Of a DNA stretch of 64,000 bases, positions 22,666-35,103 are shown piece after piece (position 1 is the first letter of the stretch; each line of letters begins with the position of its first letter). The notes beneath the pieces were generated by a model that saw nothing but the letters and a program-made list of their open reading frames with translations, was not told where the DNA came from and searched no databases. The position numbers and the translations under genes were made by a program. The DNA lies in the NCBI GenBank assembly GCA_031002005.1, contig CM061920.1:107319447-107383446 (forward strand), in the 5' to 3' direction. Origin of the DNA: Vandiemenella viatica. Its lineage: Eukaryota; Arthropoda; Insecta; Orthoptera; Morabidae.

Positions 22666-24879
22666 ATCCAAAGGGCTTAAATGTGAGTAATCCGATCACG
22701 AACCAAGTATGCAAATTTATATAAGTAATAACTTCATAATTATTTGAAATGTCGTTTTCATAAAAACACAGAGGCTGCATAAAAATAGCGAAAACGTTTT
22801 TAAGAAAAACTCAAAATTTAACCCTTGGTCAGCATTTAAAATTAAAATTTTACGCAATTTTAACACTTTTTTCCATTTTAATGCATGTACAACGTAAACA
22901 TTAAAAGCAAGTCCGCCTTCGTCAAAACGGTAAACACTGAATTTTTATGAATTAATCTTACTGCTCAGCGACACAATATTAGGAACGTATTGGAAAATTT
23001 CCATTTTCTCTTCGTGATTCCTGTTCATCGTTTTAAATCTGCTATCCACATATCGGTTGGTAATGTCTTCCAAAAACACCTGTTCTTTTGTAAATCAACG
23101 AACTTATAAAGTTTTTAGATAATTTAATTTTCCATCCTTCTCATTACTAATAATATACGGAGTAATGTGATTTTTTAACAGCAAGCGTACTTTTCATCTC
23201 TTGTCTGACAGCACCGGAGAAATTCTTCGCAATTATGGAAGGAGCTTAAATAATAACAATAAAAAATGGGTATGCACGAAGTACTTCTGGAGTAAAATAC
23301 ATTGACTCAGCTCATAAACATCTTTAAGGACAAAAAGCACAGTAAATTCACTACTTACAATTGAGCATAGGACTAAATATAATATTCATATTTTAAAAAA
23401 TTGGCACTTTTCCACGTACGAATAAAATTAAATTAAATTCTGAATTTTCAAAATTTAACCTCCCCGTACGAAAGACTGAAGTAGCATAACAAAATTCTGA
23501 CAAGTGCGGAGTCCAAACTGAAAAAGTTTACGTTTAAATAACTAATTTTACAGTGTGGAGTTTTGATTTCACTCTGCAAAATATAAAATCTGTTTTTTTT
23601 TTTTTTTTTTTAATAAAGGAAAAAGGATGTTAAACCAGTTGCAGTCACTGATACGGTAAGCTGTTTTCTTGTGATTAAGGTCAGTAGATACGTGTGCTTC
23701 AAATTCCCTCTACGTCGATGTTTCGGTAAATGGATATGTGACTGAATTTAACAGGCGCTAACTTTTAATGGATCTGATACGAAAAATTATTGTGGATTCT
23801 AGACAACCTTTTTAAAAAAGCTTTTTCTCCACGTATCCGATTCATGATTCTGTTGACTGATACATATGATTCTAGTTATTGTTGTAAAAGCATAAATTTC
23901 CTAAAGATTGCTACAGTTTTCCTGTGAATTTCAAGAGACTACAATTTGCTTGAAATCTTGAAGGTATATCTGGAGCAATAGTTTCGGAAATTAAGTGAAA
24001 GGGGTGGTATTTTTTTATGGAAGGAAACGGGTCCATAAATCTTAGATTAAGAAGGAAAATCTGAACATTTACAGAGTTTTCGGGTCGCCAGTTTTTATTT
24101 GATACCATAGAATAATGTCTGAAGGAAATATTTTATTTAGCCCCCAACTATACGCGTTAGAATCTATATATCTATAAATGAGAAAATGAGAAAGTTTGGA
24201 TGTGTGTTTGGATGTACTTCTGGAATCAATCACGCTTTAATAACTCTACATATTTAAATGAAATTTGGCATGAAGTCAGTTAATTGCGTGCGAAGTGACT
24301 TAGGATAGATTTTATCCCCCAAAAACACATAGTTCTTTTAGAAATTGCCGTTAATATCAATTCGGAAACAACAAAGTTTCCTACGTCGTAGATAGCCGTG
24401 TCACGTTTACTCTTTGCTTTTTACGTAAATCGCAAACACTACTTCTCAAAAATAAAAGCCAAAACCTTCTTACATATGCAAGTTTGTGTTTAGTTTAAAA
24501 GCCATAAAACCGACGCACTTGACAAATAATAGTTTGGAAGCAGGAAATATAAATCTGTACTTAAACTTAAATTTAAAAAAAAGGTAGACACTGTTGTCAA
24601 GTTCGCAAAGAGATGTTTTCATTTGCCTACATAAAATAGTACGACATATCAAATATTACACCATAATTTCGTTCTTAATATATGCGTTATAATAAATATG
24701 AAAAATCAAAGCTTGAAAAAAAAAAAAAAATAAACGTATGTCGGTTCACTAAAAATGCAAAATGGTCGTCCCCAAAATGTAGAGGATTCCATTCTATTTC
24801 GGTTTAATTTATTTCCTGTTTCATTATTTCATTTGCACGGAGCATATGAAAGCTGTTTACTTATTACTAATAATAACTA
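22666..24879. other. No gene recognised; a possible old repeat at about 24160-24420
   Basis: AT-rich with homopolymer runs (T-run at 23591-23610). 24170-24330 includes wording such as TTTAAATGAAATTTGGCATG and TAGATTTTATCCCCC, resembling a common arthropod interspersed repeat, but I cannot name it. Confidence 0.3.
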
Positions 24880-24894
24880 AATTCCTTCTCCCTT

Positions 24895-25500
24895 ATGCTA
24901 TAACAGAACTCAATCTGGTCCAGGCATCATTTCAACCAAACCACTATCTTTGTTAATATTGCCGCTACAAAGTCAAACTATACGAACACACCTCAACATA
25001 TTAAATGCAATTATACACCTTACTAAACCACGAGCAGTAACAGTCACTTTACCGAGATGTTAACTTGACCAGCAATATTAACGAAAGTTGTCTTAGAGTT
25101 GTAGAGAATTATGGACTTTCCGTTGTACACTGTAAGTTACAAGCATCTTAGTATATATTTATTTAATTAAGTTAGTCCAATAACTGTCATGATGATGCTG
25201 ACAAACTTCATGCAGATGAATGTAGTTCCAGATGAATTCAGTATTTAATTTACTGCGTTTTTACGAGCGCCACATTGTCAACGTCATTATTCGGGTTCAA
25301 TCTGAAATAGTGAGTCAAGTTTATTTTGCCATTCATAACGTCACTAATGCAATAGGCCCTATAGTGAATGCATTAATGCGCAACTGATAGAAGCTTTGAT
25401 TTTCTAGCGGTAATATTAGCTGAGCTTGTGACTTGGTTGAAATGCAGCCTGGGCCAGAATGAAACATTATTAGGTATTTCAAGAGCGCCATTTTAGTGAT
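24895..25500. repeat. Diverged long inverted repeat (arms about 110-120 bp, loop about 330 bp)
   Basis: The reverse complement of about 24905-25025 aligns with about 25355-25475. Both contain TAGCGGYAATATTA, then GGTTGAAATG, then GCCTGGRCCAGA in the same order, with roughly 70-75 percent identity by eye. It could be an old foldback or MITE element. I saw no clean TSD. Confidence 0.5.
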
Positions 25501-26461
25501 GTCACGTGTTTCTTTGTTCCGATATTGTATCAAAAGATTTATAATAACCGTGAATGATTTAGCAGAACACGTGGCGTTGACCGAAGTAAATTTTTGAAAT
25601 TTATAAATGTTTTATTCAGATAGTGGAGTGGCAGACAAGCGGAGTGGTAATTTGCCGGTAGACATTCAATTCTGTTGGCAGATTGAGAAACCAATTATGA
25701 AGAAAGAATCAATTATTACTTTAACATTGAAATTTATATTTTAGCGCAGAATTAATGGATCGAAACGAATGAACTATAGTAAACTGGTCTACAGGCAATT
25801 CAACTGTTTCCACAGATAGAGAAACCATTACCACAATACCACTGATCATTATAGATAAAAGAATTGATTTCTACTATACTTACTACTATAATATGTAAAT
25901 TTCTATTGATGGAACCAATATATCCACAAAACAAAATCAATATAAAAAAATTAAGTTATGTCTTTTTAAAGATTTTTTCATATATTCAATGCAAATCAAA
26001 ATATTGATTTTTAGTATCGCAATTTTTTTAACGGAAATGAATGTTCTTGGGCCATTTAAGTATTTATTTGCTGTTTGGATATTAGTATTTTTTTTGTTGT
26101 TGATATTTAGTCGATTCCATCAATGTATTGCTAATATTTTGACGCTTCGAGCTTCCATTAATTAAAATTATATTCATTTTTATTCGCTAGATGAAATTAG
26201 TAATTTTAAGAGATGCTGGGTAAACGAAATTCAAATCTTTCAAAGAAATGTAAGGAAACTAGGGCTATTAAAATAGCCAAAACCTAGGTGACAAATCCTC
26301 AATATTATACATTAAACTGAAAATACTCCTAACAAAGAGAATAATTTTTACTGTTTTAAAAATTCAATGAAGTAGTTATGGAACATAAATAAATTTTTGT
26401 TATTTTATTGAAACATTTATTACTACTATTACTAGTAAAAATAGCTCTAAAATAAATTGTA
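25501..26461. other. No gene recognised
   Basis: Very AT-rich. No supported feature. Confidence 0.4.
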
Positions 26462-26752
26462 TCGTCGTATTGACGTGGTGACAAGGCTTCTTTACGTCTC
26501 CGCAATCAGCCCCTTTCGTAGCCTCTTAACGCAACCCAGTAATCCTACCGGACATAGAGGACCCACAGTTCAACACGGAATCAGAACCAAATGAGCATTC
26601 TGGCGTAATTCACATCACACAACAACCTATGCCAGAGGTGAAGGTCGAACTAAGGACCTTTGAAAATCCTCGCCGAGACTGGGATTCAAGCTGGGAACTT
26701 TTCCATCTCCAGTTGGACGCCCTAACCACTGAGCAACCAGACCTCTCAAGAA
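26462..26752 (-). mobile_element. SINE-B (tRNA-derived), near full length
   Basis: On the minus strand: GGTTGCTCAGTGGTTAGGGC (A-box region), then GAATCCCAGTC, then the body GATTTTCAAAGG, TTCACCTCTGGCA, TTCTGATTCCGTGTTGAACT and GGTAGGATTACTGGGTT. The same body in the same order is at 31262-31575. The 3' end lies in AT-rich sequence. Confidence 0.75.
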
Positions 26753-29487
26753 AATCTTATATTACAACACTCTTCAACGCGGAAGAAGTCGCGGGTAACT
26801 GCTAGTTATTTTATAATCGTGTTAAGGTTAGGAAGAACTAAAGTAGTGCGTTATAACAAATGTCTACAGTTATGAAGGTGTGACAGTCGAGCGGTTGGAC
26901 GAACGGAAACACGGACAAATGAACGAATCCGTAAGGGTTCCATTTTTCACTCACAAGTTACGGAACCCTAACGATATTTTTAGGGGGGGGCAAGAGGTAC
27001 GTTTTTATTTCCTACTAATTTGTTTGGTCCCCGGATCTTGGGGATAAAACCAACATCTATCCATTTTCATGTAACGAACAAAGAAATTCCTTTCATTCTG
27101 CTAAGACAATATGATCATTCGCTGTGGAAACACGTGTGGAATTTGCTTCTGAAGTGGTGTTAACAAGAGTGGAACACATCTTCCTGATACCTTAATCATG
27201 TGTAGCTGCTCAAGAACAATTTTACGCATGACTTTCCAATAACTAATATTCTGATTATCAGGATAAGACATTCTTGATTAATGATCTCGCGTTTCTAGGT
27301 TCGTCGCTGAGGGCCATTGGTTTGTTAGCCCTGTTCGAAACAAGTATAATTCAACAATATGCATGTTAGGATCATGTTAAGGCCTATAATATTACGGAGA
27401 TGGTTAAAAGTCGTAGGCACGGCCTTAATGATGGCGATGTCGAAAAAGAAGAAAGACATTTTCGGTAAACTATCGTCTGTATGTCTTCTTCAATATACTG
27501 ATTTGTTAGTCAGAGGAATGTAGGCTTACTGCACCCTCCATCCGGCGGTGACAGGCAGCACAAGAATCCATTAAAACACTGGATTATTCTCGCTTGTAAC
27601 CATTGCATCGACGCAATTGAGTAGCCGTCGCCGAGGGGCGGAGCCGCCTTTAGAAGCAGAAGACGCCAGCTGACTGATACAAAGGTGGCCTTTACTGAAA
27701 TATGAGTGCCTCAGGACTTTCCTAGTAGCGATAATATTACAACGATTCTCTTTCAGTCATTTCAAAGCTGCCCCAGCCAATCCTACTACTATTCGGAGAA
27801 CTCTGAAAGATCCGCGACCTCCAGAAATCTGTAAACCACCCATCAAGACTCAAATTGTAATTTTTGTTTGTATTTTATCATCAATTCGGCCCCAGAAATT
27901 ATTAATCATTACATTTCATTACCATCGGTTTCCTGTTTGGCACTGATACGTGGGCACACCACTCTATGAAGGAAAATGTACTTGTATTTCTGTATTCTAA
28001 TGTAAATAGAGCATTCATACCCACCAAAACATCAATACACATATTTCAATATATCTCCACATTTAAGTCCAAGTACTTGGCCAATCCTATTTGCCACAGA
28101 ACGATTACTCTAATACTAATGATAAAATTTACATAATATGTTTTCAGATTAAATTTCAGTAGCTTTAATCGTATTTTATAATGCTTTATTCAAAGTCCTT
28201 TTTTTTTTTCAAACCATTAATTTAATGACTCTAGCTAACAGAGTGAACCTTGATTAGATTACGTATTCTGTATCCATAAAACTAAGTTCGCTAGCTGGAT
28301 TCCACATTGATATGGGTGAGTTAAGCCCACAGATTTTTCTGTAGCAACTAATGTAGTTTACACTGAAATTACCAAGCAACATTTTTTTACAGATCAAAAG
28401 CTACACGTATACGCCAAGAGTATCTTCTCAATATAACGTTTTTGCACGACTCGTTGGATTATTTGTACGCCATTAGCTTTTAGTAAGTGACATATAACAG
28501 GTACAACATATGAGTAGGCTCTGGTACTGTTAAGAGATTAGTAAGATCAGCCTTGTAGTGGGCGTTCTAGAATTGCTCCACTGAATCCAACACGAAAGAG
28601 TTTATGACATCATTAAAGAAGACAGAAGAGTGAATGAAAATCTGTAATAGTACACAGAGCAGAGAATGAAATGATCGCAAGCTTGGTCTAGCGAAACGTT
28701 TGTGGTCACTGGTTACCGATTTTACTAAACGGAAACAGCAAAGCAAATGGAATGGGGAATTCTTCCGCATCATCTCTGCAGTCCCGACAAGGCACATTGA
28801 GACTACCATCGTCTCAATTTTTTCGAAAGAACAGACGCGAGACCAATGCTATGGGCCGTTTGAATACGTAGGTAATGCAGTGCGTCAGCTTGTTCTTTCA
28901 GCTGTAATGTAATTCTACCGCAAGGGAGTTTTCAAGCTCGTAAAACGGTGCAAAAAACATGCAGCAAGAAATGAAGAGTATATAGAAAAGTCTGCAGATT
29001 AAGTTGGTAGATTCAATTTATATACGTTAGAATAGGTTTTTTTTCAAAAAAAATTGTGGTTAGTTAATTTTAGTTTGGTACTCGCATATTGTGAACGTAT
29101 ATATATATATGTATATAACTTGCTGTCAGGAGATTTACTGGAGGTATTAAAGCCGGGATAAACATTGATTTGAAAGGTCTTTGATAAATATTTTTTTAGG
29201 TTTTACCATCAGAAGTGTGGCCGAAAAGAAATTCATTTGATCATATTCTGGAACAGCCAACGCAGAGTTTGCATTGAGATAAACAGGCAGCGCTACTAAA
29301 TTCGACATAAGCCACTGTAAGAGTTTGCACTAGGAACTTATTAATCATCGTAGTAGAACTTATGGTAATAGGGAACTGCAGCAGTCTGAATCGGTATGGA
29401 TAGTTGATGGAAATACGAAAAGTACGAGTAAGACAGAGACCTCAGGCTCGACTGCACACTCCCGCAACTCACAGAGTCCGTTCTCAA
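26753..29487. other. No gene recognised
   Basis: Mostly AT-rich. A GC-richer patch at 27540-27700 and an open frame at 28700-28912 (+, 70 codons) show no known motif. Confidence 0.4.
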
Positions 29488-29640
29488 GCCCGTCGGCCTC
29501 GGTAGCGCAAGGACATGAGTGGTTTTAAATTATTGTTGTGTCTGTATTGTGTTGTCCTTTCATATGTGACTGTCAATGACGTTAGGACAAAACTAATACA
29601 ATAGAGTAAATAAAAAATAACACAGCTCAGGTTCACTGTG
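29488..29640 (+). mobile_element. SINE-C fragment
   Basis: GTCGGCCTCGGTAGCGCAAG matches the start of the SINE-C copy at 44254, followed by a TTGTTGTGTCTGTATTGTGT segment resembling its middle. The B-box portion is deleted. Confidence 0.5.
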
Positions 29641-29719
29641 CTGCTACTTGAACTACGGAGGACAATTTTTGATGATATAGTGTGTGTTGTGTCACAATAT
29701 ATCTTTTGCTGAGACCAGT

Positions 29720-29720
29720 C

Positions 29721-29749
<29 letters not shown>
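29720..29749. repeat. Poly-A tract (about 29 A)
   Basis: Uninterrupted A-run. It could be the tail of an unrecognised retroelement, but no clear body precedes it. Confidence 0.8.
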
Positions 29750-29751
<2 letters not shown>

Positions 29752-31261
29752 AGATGTAAAGAATTTATACCTGTCTGTGTCTGAAAACGTTTACGTGTTT
29801 ATCAGTTCTTGAAATATTTAGGCTCTTTTTATAAAGATTTTGCCCGTAATTCTTTTATTTACGCTAAATTTCCTATTTCGATATCATCGTAATTACTTTC
29901 ACGATAAACTGATAATGTAATTTAGATGATACAACAGTTTCGGAAAATACAAGAGTCATCGTTTGCAACATTTATCTCCCGTTATAGTTTATTAGTGTTC
30001 TATTAATTCTAAACAGCAACAAAAAATGAGGTGTTAGGGCGAAAAATGTTTCGATCTTTTTTAATTCTATATATCTGAAAGCAGAGGCCTAAAAATGTTT
30101 TGGATGAAGAAGGCATTATACAATGAAAGATCGATTTATCACGTTCAGTGAATTTTCAAAAAAAAGAAATTACACCAACAGTATACAGTAAAAATTAATT
30201 TGTGTTGGTGAGCAAATAATAATTACACGATGTGAAAACAACGACCATCTACCCCAAAAATTTGAAGGACGTGGCTTTTTGCGGAGCATATACTATTATC
30301 CATATCGGCTGATTTATTCATTAGTGAAGCCTTGTAATTAATTTAGTCAATGTTTTAATGGAAAATGATGGGCACTTTGGATAAAGTAGTATTTTTTTTT
30401 CTTTACGTTTATATAATTCAGTAGCACCAGAAACAGAGGTATGGTGAATCCTGAGCCAATATTGATTCGCGTTACTGTAACTCAAAAACTTTATCATTCG
30501 CACTTATCTACTGAAGGAAGGGTTTAGCCGCGAGTACGTGGTTCGCGGTGCGTTGGCCTTTGGGTCGCCTAATAAGGACGAGGTAGACTACCCGCATACA
30601 GGTGTACGCCGTGAAGGCTGGAATTCCAGACCAGAGCAGCAGCTCTCAAGCCGGCGCGGCGCGCTGAATCGTTAATCTGGTTGATTTTACCACTTCAGTG
30701 GTTTTCGTCTGGCGTTCACGCAGCTCTCAGACAACACATCTGTTTGGACCGTCAACAGAATAACAACGAACGTTGTCAGAACATTTACGCTAGCAGCAAA
30801 TTTTCTTTATGACGTTCGTCATAATCAAACATATAAACCGCAAGTCATTCCATTAAATAGCTTCCTCAATAAAACTGACTTGGGAATACGTCGTATGAGT
30901 TTTCAAAATAGAATCTGCTACATGTAGTTCAGTGATAAAACTCTTTGTCAATAACGTTTAACACCACAGTAAATCATCACCCATCAAGTCACTGGAGGCT
31001 CTCTTACTCAAATATTAACTATTAAAAAAATAAAAGAAATGGTTTACTGAATTTCATAGTTGAAGATGACCTATGTAAAAGATCTCAAATTTAAGCAAAT
31101 ATATATATATATATATATATATGTAAATCATTGAGTAAAAATGTGATACAATATTAGATAACCGGCTCGTTGAAATGAAAAAAAAAACCGTATTGCTCCA
31201 GGTATTTTAGAAGAAGTATAGTGGTAGGAGAAGGGCGTGTGACATTATTGGTCGGAGACCC
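29750..31261. other. No gene recognised; GC-rich patch at 30515-30730
   Basis: AT-rich flanks. The patch is GC-rich (CCGGCGCGGCGCGC at about 30650), unexplained, and has no supported open frame. Confidence 0.35.
31099..31122. repeat. (AT)12 microsatellite
   Basis: Twelve uninterrupted AT units. Confidence 0.95.
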
Positions 31262-31575
31262 AAAGGACTCAGTAGTTAATGCGTTTGGCTGGTGATCGAA
31301 AGGTCACAAGTTAGAATCCCTGTCTCGCCGGGAATTTTCAAAGGCATGTAACCCCATCTTCACCTCTGGTACAGCTTGCTGTGTAATATGAAATATGCCA
31401 GAATGTTTCCGTGGTTCTGACTCCACCTTAAACTGTAGGTCTCTCAAACAAGGTAGGATTACCGGGTTAGGTTAAGGTAGCCATGACAAAGAGGCTTGTG
31501 CGCTAAATCGAAACACCGTCGATCGGCGGCCGAACCCTTCGGAGATATCCTTGCAATAATTCCATCCGAAATTAT
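31262..31575 (+). mobile_element. SINE-B, full-length-looking copy
   Basis: A-box region CTCAGTAGTTAATGCGTTTG, B-box-like GGTCACAAGTTAGAATCCC near 31303-31321 and body CACCTCTGGTACAGC, ATGCCAGAATG, GGTTCTGACTCCACC and GGTAGGATTACCGGGTT. A distinctive 3' part (GCGCTAAATCGAAACACCGT, CGGCGGCCGAACCC) ends in an ATT-repeat tail. Confidence 0.8.
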
Positions 31576-32266
31576 TATTATTAGAAGAAGTTCAGAACTA
31601 TTTTACTTTAAGAACTGCAAATTCTTCTACCGGGCATGTTAACAGCAGATCAAAAACACACTTGTACGAAAACTCTGAACGGTGCTTATACAGGTTTTGC
31701 ATCTATTTATAACTTGGGAGGAAACATGGAATCGTAATAGCAGTCGAAAAACTGTATAGAGGCAAAGTGTAAATTTTATTTATTAATTATCTTTACAACC
31801 ATATTCTGGAGAATACTATTCCAATGTTTTAAACTGAATGAAAAAAATAGTGGTAAAATATCTTTCTCGCAACCGTAGTGTGTTTGCCCACAAAAGTGAT
31901 CGTCATTGAGAAAATTGATATTTCAACAACGAGTTGCCGAAACATGCGCCCTGTTCTCCAAATGTGGATACCTCCAGTTTCCCCTGTGCTTCAGCTCAGC
32001 CTATTACTCTTTGATTGTCGTTTCCCATCAAGTCACATTGCGGCTGTAGATATTTCTTTCATAGGCCTTAGTGAAAACAACTTAATGGATGAAGTAAAGG
32101 CGCTGAAAAAAATCTAGGATAAAATATCCGTTTTAAAAAAGATGTTGAAAAACAAGAAAAACGGAACATTTTAAGCCATAATGACATAATAGAAATTCAA
32201 ATGTTCAGAGAAATAGCAGATAAAAATTCTATTGGCCAGGCTAAAACAAACGATATTTCAGAGCAC
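31576..32266. other. No gene recognised
   Basis: Contains a 79-codon plus-strand open frame (31878-32117) without recognisable domains. Confidence 0.35.
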
Positions 32267-32269
32267 TGG

Positions 32270-32495
32270 TACTCAACCATTTTTCTTCCTGGGCCGCATA
32301 AGCGCTACTGCTATATCAAGATGGGCTGCAATGAGCTCCACATTTAAAAGTAAGTATTTATTTTAACAATAATGAAATTGTTAACATTGATACAAATTTT
32401 TGCCAATTTCCGATAAATCGGGCTTGTAATTGCTAGGCTTTGGGCCACATGGAAAGGGTTGGCGGGCTGCTTGCTGGCAATATTAGCGGCACACT
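32270..32495 (+). mobile_element. hAT (Charlie-like) MITE, right end decayed
   Basis: CACTGGTACTCAACCATTTT followed by TTCCTGGGCCGCA is the recognisable left terminus and subterminal block of CAGTGGTTCTCAACC-type hAT elements. A GGGCCACATGGAAAGGGTTG segment near 32450 corresponds to the right part. A proper right TIR and TSD are not found. Confidence 0.55.
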
Positions 32496-32631
32496 TACGT
32501 TACATCATTAATCTTTGTAACTGATATGTCTATTGCTCTCCTCTTATATTTCATTCACCTTTTCATAATTCATTAGGCTGTAATTATTTTTTTTGGTTTG
32601 TAAAACCTTCAACCGTCAGTCAGCAGAAGAA

Positions 32632-33360
32632 AAATTTAATTTAATTGAAATGCGATGGATCGCAAGCTCCGGAGGTAATTTACTGTACCCACCTACTTTT
32701 GTCCCCTATAAATTTCAACTTAAAATGTTTTCATCGTTTTTGGTTAATTATTCATCATATTTCTTGGTAACTTATTAGAGTCACTTATCCTCTTCAACAC
32801 AATAGAAACTCTTCTCACATCCTTGTGCCTACAATCAAGAACCAGCTTGTGGGCTTAATCATCTTTTGTCTTCCATACTTAACTCGTAATTCTTACACCA
32901 ATATCTTTCCACGCCTCATCACCGATATAAGACTTGTACACTTCCATCACACTCTACACCCTCTTCCTGTCTTTTCCTGTCTTCAGATCTTTTATCATAT
33001 CGGGTACTAATTGTGTTCTGCAATAATTCCAAGAGACAAATATAGCATCCCTTCTTTGCACCCCCTCCAACTGCTGTATTTTAACCCAAAATGTGGGTCC
33101 CGTACTACACCATCATATTCAATCAATGGTCTGACCAATGTTTTATAACTCATTTTCTTTACTCCTCTGGTATATCCCCTCATCACTCTCTCGAACAAGT
33201 GCAGGATTTTGAAACCTTTTCCTGTCCAATGTGTTCTGCCCAAATACTTTTCTTCATATTTTTGAGTGAATTTATCAGAAGACCGCATCGTTCTTTCCTC
33301 TAGCATTTTCGAATAAAAAATTCTTTCTTTATAAACTGATACCCTCTGACATTTCCTAAC
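32632..33360 (-). pseudogene. CR1/Jockey-like LINE 3' part (copy b)
   Basis: On the minus strand it has MSYKTLVRPLIEYDGVV, matching the post-RT block YKTLVRPLLEY of the family, then degenerate sequence. It finishes with the family 3' tail (CTCCGGAGCTTGCGATCC, then ATTTCAATTAAATTAAA) near 32640-32680. It parallels the copy at 33985-35103. 5'-truncated. Confidence 0.7.
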
Positions 33361-33363
33361 TGA

Positions 33364-33600
33364 ATGTTACTCATCTTAATGTTTCCTGTAAAGGCGTCAT
33401 TTGTTGGTCATCATATTCGTATTGAGGCTAACAGAAACAAGATTGCTGACCAGATTTCAGAGCTCTTTAATGCCGTTTGTCAATTGTGCGACACCGTCAC
33501 TCTCCTAAGTCTTCTACCACTGATTCAGATTTCTGTTTCTTCCCAATCTAATTTTACCCGTACCCAGAGTGTTTTAGAAAGGTTCGGAGAGATGGAATAA
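33364..33600 (+). pseudogene. Possible RNase H-like retroelement fragment
   Basis: VGHHIRIEANRNKIADQ resembles the SHVGIxGNExADxxA block of RNase H domains in LINEs of the I/Jockey type. The match is short, and an adjacent frame gives VICWSSYS, similar to the preceding FCWVPSH block, implying a frameshift. Confidence 0.3.
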
Positions 33601-33639
33601 AGTTTTTAAAATATCTTCCGAAGGCGAAATTTTAAATAT

Positions 33640-34015
33640 ATTGAGGAAGTCACTTAGATGTAGATATTCTGATATAAACCACCTATGCACCATTGCTATC
33701 TAAGGCTTGTACTTGTAAGACAACCTATGTTGTACTGAGTTGAATGCTTTTTCAAAATCAGCAAAAAATATATTAAAGAGGCATTTGACATAAGTTTGAT
33801 TTGCTAATTACTTCTCAGTGCTGAAAAACGCTATTTATTGTTATAATGCTGCTGCGGAATCCCGCATTTTGAATGTGCTGGACTGAATAAAGAATCGATC
33901 TAATTCGACTTAAAACATATTTGTCAATTATTTGTACGCAACAGAGTAGAACATATAAGAGAATAGTTTTGATTCTTAATTTTGTTAAATTTAATTCAAT
34001 TGCGACGGAGCGCAA
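33640..34015 (-). pseudogene. Reverse transcriptase fragment from a different LINE family
   Basis: Reading leftwards on the minus strand: VQHIQNAGFRSSIITINSVF (the QxGFRxxxSTxDxIF block of RT fingers), then after a frameshift FADFEKAFNSVQHR near 33725-33765 (motif A, catalytic Asp in DFEKAF). This wording is typical of RTE/R2-like endonuclease-reverse transcriptases rather than the CR1-like copies on either side. Confidence 0.55.
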
Positions 34016-35103
34016 GCTCCGGTGGCAATTTCCCTACACACCCACTTTTCCTAAACACTCTACAAATTTCTAAATGGTTTTGGTTAGTTATTAATTTCTC
34101 TTGGTAACTTATTCCAATCCCTGACACCTTATCTACGAAAGAAAATCTCCCCACATCCATGTGCCTGAAATCGAGTGTCAGCTTATGGTCATGGTCATTT
34201 TTTCTCTTCCATGCATTACTCCTAGTTCTTACACCCATACCTTTCCACGCCTCATCACCAATATAGGCCTTGTTCATTCCCATGACTCTCATCACCCTTC
34301 TCCTGTTTTCCAGTGAATCCCATTCCACCTCCTTTATCATATCGGTTACTGATTGTGTTACGTGGTAATTTCCAGAGACAGATTTAGCAATAATTTGTTG
34401 CAGCCCCTCCAACTCCCGTATATGACACCCAAAACGTGGGTCTGGTACAACACCACCATATTCAAGCAATGGTCTGAAAAAAGTTTTGAAAGCCAATTTC
34501 CTTACTTCTCTCGTACATCTCCTGATTACTCTCTCCAAACCTATTCCTACTGCCTGTCCAATGTATCCTGCCCAATTGTGTTTGTTATCTAAAGTAATAC
34601 CGAGGTATTTACATTTCAAATCTTCAACAAGTAATTCTTTCCCCACCTTATAATCATAATCAACCTTTAGTTTTATATTCATTGGATTTATCTTCGTCCC
34701 ATATTGGCCTATCCAGCTATATATCCTGTCCAGAACACCTTACAGCTGTTCAATATTCTACCGTTTTGATCCTATTATATACCATTATGTTATCAGCTAA
34801 CAACCTAACTTCTGACAGTAAACCATCAACACAATAATTAATTAGAATAACGACTAGTAATGGTCCCAAAACACTACCATGTGGCACTCCCAATTTCTTT
34901 TCTACCTCTTTTGATACTCCATTTCCTACCTTGACGTTTTGCTTTCTACCCCTTAAGAATTCTTCTACACGAGAATGCTTGCACGTTTCCACTTCGTTTG
35001 ACTGCTGTGCAACGACTGAAAGCGGTGTAACACTGATATGTACGGTCACACATAAGAGGACGGTTCTTGGCCTATGTGAACGCCATCCCTCTACAACATT
35101 CAT
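33985..35103 (-). pseudogene. CR1/Jockey-like LINE reverse transcriptase (copy c), longest copy
   Basis: The 5'-most piece (35103-34750) carries FLRGRKQNVKVGNG and GVPHGSVLGPLL (RT motif B), then VRLLADNIMVYNR, where the catalytic F/YADD has become LADN. A second frame (34682-33996) continues with KYLGITLDNKHNW, AFKTFFRPLLEYGGVV and SVTDMIKEVEWDSLENRRRV to a C-terminal end close to the 3' tail. The tail contains a CGGAGC-TTGC-GCTCCG hairpin and ends AATTGAATTAAATTTAA at about 33985. It would be a target-primed reverse transcriptase. The catalytic change and the break make it inactive. The endonuclease domain is missing (5' truncation). Confidence 0.8.
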
